Source: an uncultured Odoribacter sp.
GTDB lineage: Bacteria; Bacteroidota; Bacteroidia; Bacteroidales; Marinifilaceae
DNA length: 10,757 nucleotides
Assembly: GCA_905204385.1 (NCBI GenBank)
Contig: CAJKZL010000069.1
Coordinates: 1 to 10,757 of the forward strand
Direction: 5' to 3'
In this document: piece after piece, positions 5,485 to 10,757 of the stretch
How positions within the stretch are numbered: position 1 is the first letter of the stretch
How the letters are laid out: each line of letters opens with the position of its first letter
Program-made: the position numbers and the translations under genes
Notes under the pieces: generated by a model
The model's database searches: none
What the model saw: the letters and a program-made list of their open reading frames with translations, nothing else
Told to the model about the DNA's origin: nothing

Positions 5485-7035
5485 TTATCGATGTTGTATT
5501 TCGCTTTTGAGGCCCGGACCGAAAGCAAAGCCCAGTTTTTCGAACCACGCTTGTTTTTGCCGGACCTTCTGGTAGAAAACTTCAAACGTCCGATACTCCC
5601 CTCGATGCCACATCTGTTCGGCAATGGCCAGTATGCGGGGGAACAGGCGCCGGTCGAGCATGTCTTCCGTTAGTCCGTAATCGGTCCAAAGGGCACAACT
5701 CATGCCGGCAACCCATTGCTGGCCGTCCCGGTTCATAGACGGATTTTTTTCGTAAACGTCCCTGATGTCGAAAGTCCGGTTCGCTTCATAGCCTTTCCAG
5801 GGACTCAGAGGAAAATTCAAGTAAGTATAATAGTTTGTGCCGCAAATAATTTCATATCCCCGTTCGACGGCTTTCCGATAAGGGAATTCTTTCCTTGCGC
5901 GCCAATTCCACCAATGCACCACTACATTATCCGGCAATGGATAGTCGTTTCCGTCCAAAATATCATCCCAAAAGATAGCCTTTCGTCCCTTTTGCTTTAA
6001 ATAGGCTGCCATCTGAGAGGAAAACCACTGTTGAAGCTCGTGACTGTTTTTTAATCCTTCTTTTTTGATTTTGTTTTGACAGTCGGGGCATTTATTCCAG
6101 TTCTCTTTGGGTGCTTCGTCTCCGCCTAAATGGATATACGGGGAGGGGAATAAGCTGCATACTTCGTCCAGGATATCCTGTAAAAACCGCAGGGTAACGG
6201 ATTTACCGGCACAAAAAATATTTTGTGTAAAGCCTTGCTCCGGGATTTCCGGTACTTCTCCGAAGCAGCTCATTTCCGGATAAGCTGACAGTGCGGCCTC
6301 TGCATGTCCCGGCATGTCGATTTCAGGAATGACCGTAATATAGCGGTCGGCGGCATAACGAACGATTTCGCGGATTTCTTCCTGAGTGTAGTAGCCTTGT
6401 TGTTCAGTTCCTTTTCCGGCTATGCTGCCTACCGAGGTGAGTCGGGGATATTTTTTGATCTCTATGCGCCAGCCCAGCCCTTCGGTGAGATGCCAATGGA
6501 AATAATTCATTTTCAGGGTGGCTGCCATATCGATGTATTTCTTTATCGTGCTTACTCGCTGGTACTGCCGTCCCGAGTCCAGTAAAAAGCTACGCAGGCG
6601 ATAGCGGGGCCGATCTTCGATGCGGAGATAAGGGAAGCTTATTTTTCCGGGGGAATCCGTTTCCATCAGTTGTCTAAGGGTCTGAACGGCATAGAAAATC
6701 CCGGCTTCGCTTCCTGCATCGATCCGGATGCCCTCTTTACCGATTTGAAGTGTATAGGCCTCGGGACCTAACCGGGTATCTTTTATAAACCGGAGGTCCG
6801 CTTTACCTTTTGGGGTTTCGAGCAATCGGCACTTTGCTTCTTGAAGCAGTGTTTCTTTAAGATAAGAGGTCCAGCGGGTATCCGGAAAATCCGACCGATA
6901 GCGGATTTGTTGCCGCAACTGATAAGTTCCCTTTGCGGAGACACATGTTTCCGGGGAGGGAATGATATTCTGGGCGAAACAGTAAGCCCAGCTTAGATTG
7001 AAAACGAGCAAAAGCAGGCAACTTTTCATCATCAT
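5485..7035 (-). CDS. GH20 family beta-N-acetylhexosaminidase, secreted
   Basis: The 516-residue product should remove terminal beta-linked GlcNAc or GalNAc by substrate-assisted catalysis. A signal peptide (about 1-21, ending YCFA before QN) points to export to the periplasm. Residues about 24-140 match the small GH20b alpha/beta domain (PEAYTLQI, GIFYAVQTLRQL), and about 144-480 form the GH20 TIM barrel. Visible motifs are RPRYRLRSFLLDSGR (142-156), NYFHWHLTEGLGWRIEIKKYP (177-197), VIPEIDMPGHAEAAL (235-249), the catalytic pair D306-E307 in HLGGDEAPK, and tryptophans W356 and W375-W376 expected to line the -1 pocket. The loop HLTEGLGW departs from the more usual HLTDDQGW. The C-terminus ends soon after the barrel without an extra binding domain. 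Three consecutive ATG codons (7035-7027) make the exact start uncertain by two residues. It lies 93 bp downstream of the sulfatase gene and belongs to the same glycan locus. Confidence 0.94.
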   Translation of the reverse strand: MMMKSCLLLLVFNLSWAYCFAQNIIPSPETCVSAKGTYQLRQQIRYRSDFPDTRWTSYLKETLLQEAKCRLLETPKGKADLRFIKDTRLGPEAYTLQIGKEGIRIDAGSEAGIFYAVQTLRQLMETDSPGKISFPYLRIEDRPRYRLRSFLLDSGRQYQRVSTIKKYIDMAATLKMNYFHWHLTEGLGWRIEIKKYPRLTSVGSIAGKGTEQQGYYTQEEIREIVRYAADRYITVIPEIDMPGHAEAALSAYPEMSCFGEVPEIPEQGFTQNIFCAGKSVTLRFLQDILDEVCSLFPSPYIHLGGDEAPKENWNKCPDCQNKIKKEGLKNSHELQQWFSSQMAAYLKQKGRKAIFWDDILDGNDYPLPDNVVVHWWNWRARKEFPYRKAVERGYEIICGTNYYTYLNFPLSPWKGYEANRTFDIRDVYEKNPSMNRDGQQWVAGMSCALWTDYGLTEDMLDRRLFPRILAIAEQMWHRGEYRTFEVFYQKVRQKQAWFEKLGFAFGPGLKSEIQHR

Positions 7036-7089
7036 TAATAGGTTGTAATTTGTATTGTTTAACTACATGAAAACAGCATTGCCAAAAGG

Positions 7090-7102
7090 TGGAATAATTC
7101 CA
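7090..7102. repeat. 13-bp intergenic palindrome between sulfatase and GH20 genes
   Basis: TGGAATAATTCCA is symmetric around the A at 7096, with 6-bp arms. It sits in the 93-bp gap before the GH20 start. A palindrome this size could be an operator half-site pair or chance; no second copy was noticed in the window. Confidence 0.3.
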
Positions 7103-7128
7103 TGAGAAAAACCTTCTTTATGCGAAAT

Positions 7129-8652
7129 TCAGAATCGAAAAACCGGGCTTTCCGGTTCTGTATGTGCAGCGTTCATGATTTCGATCAATTTCTGTACGAT
7201 TTCAGGATGTTCAGCTGCTATATCGTGTTCTTCCCGTAAATCGGTTTCCAAATCATATAATTGCATTTTTGTATTTCCCTGGCGTATATTTTCGATGATC
7301 CCTTTCCATTTACCCCAACGGACCGCTTTCAGGCCGATTTTCTTATCGGGATATTCAAAGTAGAGGTATTCATGTTCTTGCTTTGTCTTTTTGCCCAGCA
7401 GAACCGGCAAAAAACTGATCCCGTCCGTCGGGGGACATTTGATTTTTGCCAGTTCGGCTAAGGTAGGCATGACGTCCTGAAAAGCACAAATATGATCGGT
7501 TTCTTTTCCTCCCTTAATTTTTCCGTGCCAGTTGACAATCATCGGAGCCCGGGTGCCTCCTTCGTGCAGGAAACATTTCCCCCAGCCGTATTCCGACTTA
7601 AACAAACCACCGCTATTGAACCAGGGAGAATCGCTTCCTCCATTAAAGGTGGGACCGTTGTCGGAAGTAAAAATGATCACCGTATTCTCGTAGATTCCTT
7701 TTTGTTTCAGTTCGTCGATCAATTTTCCGACTTGTTCATCGAAGTAACTGATCATGGCGGCATAAGTGGCGTGAGGATAGCGGCAAGGATAATAGCCTCC
7801 CTGAGGTTTAGGCTTTTCGTCTCCGAATTTCCGGACATAATGATTCACCCATCGTTCGGGAGCTTGTAAAGAGACATGGGGGAGCGGGGTGGTCCACATC
7901 AGAAAGAACGGATCGGTGGCATTCTCGTCCACAAAGCGGATTACTTCGTCGAATATCAAATCGTTAGCATATTGTTCTTGGGTAAGGTAAGCATAATTCT
8001 TTTCATCATAAGGATCGGCATCTTTGGCAAGAGCTGTCCGGTGAGGATCCAGTACTTTGTTGTTCAGGTATTCCCGTTTGTTGTTCCGATAAAGGAAAGG
8101 AGGATAATAGGTATGGGCTTGTCGCTGGCAATTGTAGCCATAGAAAAAGTCGAATCCCTGGAGATTCGGCTCGCCTTCCGAACCCGGGTAGCCGAGCCCC
8201 CATTTCCCGATACAGGCAGTCCGGTAGCCTGCTTGCTGCATCATATTGCCCAAGGTGACGGTGCCGGCTTTCAGGGGTGCCTGGCCTTCCAGTTCGGGAT
8301 GCTCGAACATGGCTTGGTGGCTGTTCACATCGCCCCGTCCCGGCAACTCGTCATTTGCCCGGATTTGAGCATGTCCGGAATGTTGCCCCGTCAGCAATAC
8401 GCAACGCGACGGGGCGGAAACCGGCGAACCGGAATAATGCTGAGTAAAGCGAATGCCATTTTCCCGCAGCCGATCGATATTCGGTGTCTCTATTTTTTCC
8501 TGTCCGTAGCATCCTAAATCTCCATATCCCAAATCATCCATCAGGATATAGATGACATTAGGCCGCTTACGGGAAGCATTTCCTTCCGGAAGGGCTAATA
8601 GGCAGATGCAGGAAAGTGCTCCGGCATGACAAAGTATTTGTTTCGGGTTCAT
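7129..8652 (-). CDS. Type I (Ser-type formylglycine) sulfatase, exported
   Basis: This 507-residue sulfatase should hydrolyse a sulfate ester on a glycan. The N-terminus (MNPKQILCHAGALSCICLLALPEGNAS) is hydrophobic and reads as a signal peptide cleaved near residue 26; ALSC is not a convincing lipobox. The activation motif is S79-A-P-S-R83 inside SGSPVSAPSRCVLLTGQHSGH, so S79 must be converted to formylglycine by a radical-SAM anaerobic maturase (anSME), which is not encoded in this window. Metal ligands D39-D40 (ILMDDLGYGD) and D331-N332 (FTSDNGP) are present, as are GKWGLG (149-154), TPLPH (255-259) and HEGGTRAP (363-370). The C-terminal subdomain (FQDVMPTLAELA onward) is complete. The overall pattern reminds me of the S1_16-type sulfatases from Bacteroidetes (galactose or GalNAc 4-O-sulfate), but subfamily and regiochemistry are inference. 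It lies 24 bp downstream of the lipoprotein gene. Confidence 0.93.
   Translation of the reverse strand: MNPKQILCHAGALSCICLLALPEGNASRKRPNVIYILMDDLGYGDLGCYGQEKIETPNIDRLRENGIRFTQHYSGSPVSAPSRCVLLTGQHSGHAQIRANDELPGRGDVNSHQAMFEHPELEGQAPLKAGTVTLGNMMQQAGYRTACIGKWGLGYPGSEGEPNLQGFDFFYGYNCQRQAHTYYPPFLYRNNKREYLNNKVLDPHRTALAKDADPYDEKNYAYLTQEQYANDLIFDEVIRFVDENATDPFFLMWTTPLPHVSLQAPERWVNHYVRKFGDEKPKPQGGYYPCRYPHATYAAMISYFDEQVGKLIDELKQKGIYENTVIIFTSDNGPTFNGGSDSPWFNSGGLFKSEYGWGKCFLHEGGTRAPMIVNWHGKIKGGKETDHICAFQDVMPTLAELAKIKCPPTDGISFLPVLLGKKTKQEHEYLYFEYPDKKIGLKAVRWGKWKGIIENIRQGNTKMQLYDLETDLREEHDIAAEHPEIVQKLIEIMNAAHTEPESPVFRF
7141..7157 (-). terminator. Terminator-like hairpin inside the sulfatase 3' end
   Basis: On the minus strand AACCGG-AAAGC-CCGGTT is a 6-bp stem with a 5-base loop and continues into TTTCG, giving a run of five T. 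It covers the codons for the last residues of the sulfatase (EPESPV) and ends about a dozen bases before its stop. It may act as a partial terminator or attenuator that lowers GH20 expression, or as a 3' stabiliser after processing. It may also be coding chance. Confidence 0.35.
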
Positions 8653-8676
8653 GGTTCATATTTTTTAGTTACCTAC

Positions 8677-9555
8677 TTAATTCGTTGCTCTGTTTTTTTC
8701 AAAAGTTTCCGATAAAACATATGCCACTTGGTCGGTCGGGTTCCGATAACTGTAATGGACCGTTATGATATTTTTGTCAGGTATATAGACTCCGTTACCT
8801 AGATCTTCCGCTTCCAGACCATTCCAGCCCGAAACGGTCACCGTGTTATCTTCGTGTAAAGTGAGTAAAATAGAATGAGTATCCATCATGTCTTCTTTTG
8901 CGGTGATACCTCCGACAAAAGTCCGTACAGTATGTTCGTCTACTGCTTCTAATGTTCTTGTCGAGAAGATATTCGCAGGTAATTCATCACCCGTTTGTTT
9001 AGTCCCCGTCGTGGAATAACTGCCCGAAAAGCCGTTATAATAATCGAAAGCCAGCAGCATAGTCGAGAGTTCCCTGTTGACAGCATAGTCGGATGTAGAA
9101 AGGATGGTAATGGGAATCCCATAAGTAGAATCACAGTGTAGTCCTTGCACATTTACAAAAACCGGAAGGCGGCTGAATGTTTCCCCGTTAGCCTTTAATG
9201 TGGTTTTCCAGGAAGGTATGTCATATCGGTCTTCGGATAAAAGATGTACGTTTTTTTCAGGTTCGAGCCGATGGTGCTTGTGGTTGTATTCGCTGATTAC
9301 GGCGTCATCGGCCTTGCCCAGAACAATTTCTATGTCCTTGTCCTGGACCAGACTTCCGCCACAGCCCACCGAAATAAATATTTCTGAGCTTTCTGACCGA
9401 TAAGGTACAGGGACGGTATATTGAATGTCCGATTTTTCCACGTTTACCAGATAGATGTTTTTTACAAATTGTTCTTCTTCCAGCGGGAGCGTTTCGCAAG
9501 ATACAAAACCTATGCTGAGAAATAAAATGATCCGGGAATATTTTAATTTTTTCAT
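8677..9555 (-). CDS. DUF1735/DUF4361-type surface lipoprotein of a glycan utilisation locus
   Basis: The 292-residue product has a lipoprotein signal, MKKLKYSRIILFLSIGFVSC, with lipobox F-V-S-C20; acidic residues soon after the cysteine (ETLPLEEE) resemble the export signal that sends Bacteroidetes lipoproteins to the cell surface, though they are not immediately adjacent. Residues about 25-160 fit a DUF1735 immunoglobulin-like domain (QYTVPVPY, then GIPITILSTSDYAVNRE), and about 168-286 fit a DUF4361-like beta domain (DYYNGFSGSYSTTG, and TVTVSGWNGLEAEDLGNGVYIPD). From memory this arrangement is found in BT_3987-like proteins encoded next to SusD. By position, 98 bp downstream of susD, it likely acts as a SusE/SGBP-like glycan-binding protein. 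No catalytic motif is seen. The domain assignment is pattern recognition, not a profile search. Confidence 0.8.
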   Translation of the reverse strand: MKKLKYSRIILFLSIGFVSCETLPLEEEQFVKNIYLVNVEKSDIQYTVPVPYRSESSEIFISVGCGGSLVQDKDIEIVLGKADDAVISEYNHKHHRLEPEKNVHLLSEDRYDIPSWKTTLKANGETFSRLPVFVNVQGLHCDSTYGIPITILSTSDYAVNRELSTMLLAFDYYNGFSGSYSTTGTKQTGDELPANIFSTRTLEAVDEHTVRTFVGGITAKEDMMDTHSILLTLHEDNTVTVSGWNGLEAEDLGNGVYIPDKNIITVHYSYRNPTDQVAYVLSETFEKNRATN

Positions 9556-9653
9556 AAGTCGCTATTTATTATAAGTTTGACCTTTTTCATTTGTCGAATG
9601 CCTTAAAATAAGAGAATTTCGCATGTTGGAAATACAGTTTTAAAACCAGGAAT

Positions 9654-10757
9654 TTACCATCCGTAATTCTGAATGAGTAAAGGATTTTTATCCATGACTT
9701 CTTTTCTGATGGGATAGAAATACATCCTGGGGATAAAAATTCTCTGTGCATTGTCGTGTTTCAGGGGTACGGGCGTATGAAATTGTATTCTTTTCCCGGC
9801 CGGATCTCCTTTGCCCACGCTGATTTCCAGGTTTAATCCTTCCTCCACTCCGTTTTCTTCCTGTTCTGCCATCATCCACCGTCTTAAATCGTGGTAACGC
9901 CGGCCTTCATGGGCAAACTCGATTTGTCTTTCCCTGACGATGAGGTCGAACATTTTGTCGGGGTCGGCGGCATCCGCTTCGGTAATACCCGGTAATCCGG
10001 CCCTGTAACGCACCATATTGAAATATTTCACCATTTCGGGAATATTTCTTCCTACGCTTATGCTGCCTTCACCGGTGACGTCCGGTACGGTATACTCTTG
10101 TTGAAGGTTGTTCATCGCTTCGACATAATTCAATAATATTTCAGCATACCGGAAAGCGGGGAAGTATTTATATTTTATAGAACCTTTAGGCGAATCCTCG
10201 TTGTGGAGGTATTTAACGGAGGTATAACCGGTCAGTGAATAGGAATCCGGATTGTCTGTGGGTGTCTTCCGGTCTTTGGGATAATACCAGGCTTGGTCTC
10301 TGACGGTTCCCGGATAGGCTGCATTCTCTGCCGATACGCAATGGAAATATCTGCCGTTGAAGCCGACAATGGCATAAAAGCGGGGTTCCCGGTTGAGATA
10401 CATGGAATTTACTCCCGCCCGGATCTGATAATTTCCCGAAAAGGACTCCGATTGGGTGGAAAAAGAAGTGTTGCTGTACGTGAAGCCCTCATGCCGGTCG
10501 TTGATATCCTTCCCGTCTTTCATGTAAATAGCGTCCACCAGTTTTTGGGTAAGGCCGATGAGGGTTTGTCCTCCCCGGTCCGAGTCGAAGCTATAATTTG
10601 CCTGATTGTAATTTCCTCCCTGATAGATCAACTCTGCGTTGTGCTGGGGCTGGATTTCACCGTTGAATTGGTTGGAGTAAGATAAATAAGGATCGATGTC
10701 TCCTGCGCCGTCCGGAAAATTCGCTGTGGGAACGCTCGGGTCTAGCGGCATAGTGCC
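9654..10757 (-). CDS. RagB/SusD family nutrient-uptake outer-membrane lipoprotein (partial, N-terminus beyond window)
   Basis: The frame stays open to the right edge; an ATG at 10751 exists, but the two upstream codons (Gly-Thr) are also open, and 367 residues is well short of the usual 500-600, so the lipoprotein signal and the TPR-rich first third are outside the window. The visible part has C-terminal SusD hallmarks. Counting from the Met at 10751: FPAFRYAEILLNYVEAMN (197-214), the conserved RERQIEFAHEGRRYHDLRRW (273-292), IPRMYFYPIRKEVMDKNP (340-357) and the terminal NYGW, a variant of the usual NPGW. SusD proteins cap the SusC transporter at the cell surface and bind the glycan. It is upstream of, and probably co-transcribed with, the lipoprotein, sulfatase and GH20 genes. 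A susC gene is expected immediately beyond the right edge. The glycan ligand cannot be deduced from these residues. Confidence 0.93.
   Translation of the reverse strand, partial: GTMPLDPSVPTANFPDGAGDIDPYLSYSNQFNGEIQPQHNAELIYQGGNYNQANYSFDSDRGGQTLIGLTQKLVDAIYMKDGKDINDRHEGFTYSNTSFSTQSESFSGNYQIRAGVNSMYLNREPRFYAIVGFNGRYFHCVSAENAAYPGTVRDQAWYYPKDRKTPTDNPDSYSLTGYTSVKYLHNEDSPKGSIKYKYFPAFRYAEILLNYVEAMNNLQQEYTVPDVTGEGSISVGRNIPEMVKYFNMVRYRAGLPGITEADAADPDKMFDLIVRERQIEFAHEGRRYHDLRRWMMAEQEENGVEEGLNLEISVGKGDPAGKRIQFHTPVPLKHDNAQRIFIPRMYFYPIRKEVMDKNPLLIQNYGW

Noticed and set aside
7120..7130. ATGCGAAATTC shared with the opposite strand at 9614-9624.
   Set aside because: An 11-bp match with no extension, one copy overlapping the sulfatase stop; likely chance in AT-rich sequence.
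7876..8517. A 213-codon open frame on the plus strand across the sulfatase gene.
   Set aside because: It is antisense to a complete sulfatase with all catalytic motifs; the translation has no recognisable domain and the open frame follows from the codon pattern of the real gene.
9637..9646. Palindrome GTTTTAAAAC in the gap after the SusD-like gene.
   Set aside because: Only 10 bp of AT-rich sequence with no loop or T-run; not enough to call an operator or terminator.
10293..10685. A 130-codon plus-strand frame across the SusD-like gene.
   Set aside because: It is antisense to conserved SusD sequence, with no motif and no promoter or ribosome binding site.

Overview
The window looks like a chromosomal segment from a member of the Bacteroidales, probably an anaerobe of the gut. 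The evidence is a SusD/RagB-type outer-membrane lipoprotein next to a DUF1735-type lipoprotein, a Ser-type sulfatase and a GH20 hexosaminidase, the near absence of Shine-Dalgarno sequences before the start codons, and a TAnnTTTG-like promoter box. The genus cannot be read from the sequence; Odoribacteraceae or a relative is only a guess.

Left half (1-4788), mostly housekeeping. The first 100 bases are the start of a leftward gene for a small GNAT-like acetyltransferase. A roughly 150-bp divergent intergenic region separates it from a rightward YqhD-type NADPH-dependent alcohol/aldehyde dehydrogenase. A 205-bp intergenic stretch follows, containing short direct repeats and two oppositely oriented arrays of 7-bp units. 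Next comes a compact rightward cluster: a polyprenyl diphosphate synthase, a possible 41-residue ORF, a dCMP deaminase, and a membrane-anchored periplasmic S41 (Ctp/Tsp-type) protease. The gaps are 10 to 32 bases, so the cluster is probably one transcript. It ends at a hairpin (4832-4872) that can serve as a terminator on both strands.

Right half (4886-10757), all leftward. In transcription order from the right edge: the C-terminal two thirds of a SusD-like protein (cut by the window end), a DUF1735/DUF4361-type surface lipoprotein, a sulfatase with the S-A-P-S-R formylglycine motif, a GH20 beta-N-acetylhexosaminidase, and a secreted TlpA-like thiol-disulfide protein. The first four form the downstream end of a polysaccharide utilisation locus; a SusC transporter is expected just beyond the right edge. 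Together they would bind a sulfated, N-acetylhexosamine-containing glycan (mucin, keratan sulfate or a glycosaminoglycan fragment are candidates), remove sulfate and cleave terminal GlcNAc or GalNAc. The TlpA-like gene may or may not belong to this transcript.

I found no tRNA, rRNA, CRISPR array, insertion sequence or clearly novel multi-gene system. The points most worth a second look are the inverted heptamer arrays at 1423-1558, the loss of the thioredoxin-fold cis-proline in the TlpA-like protein, the unassigned small ORF at 2584-2709, and a terminator-like hairpin inside the 3' end of the sulfatase gene.
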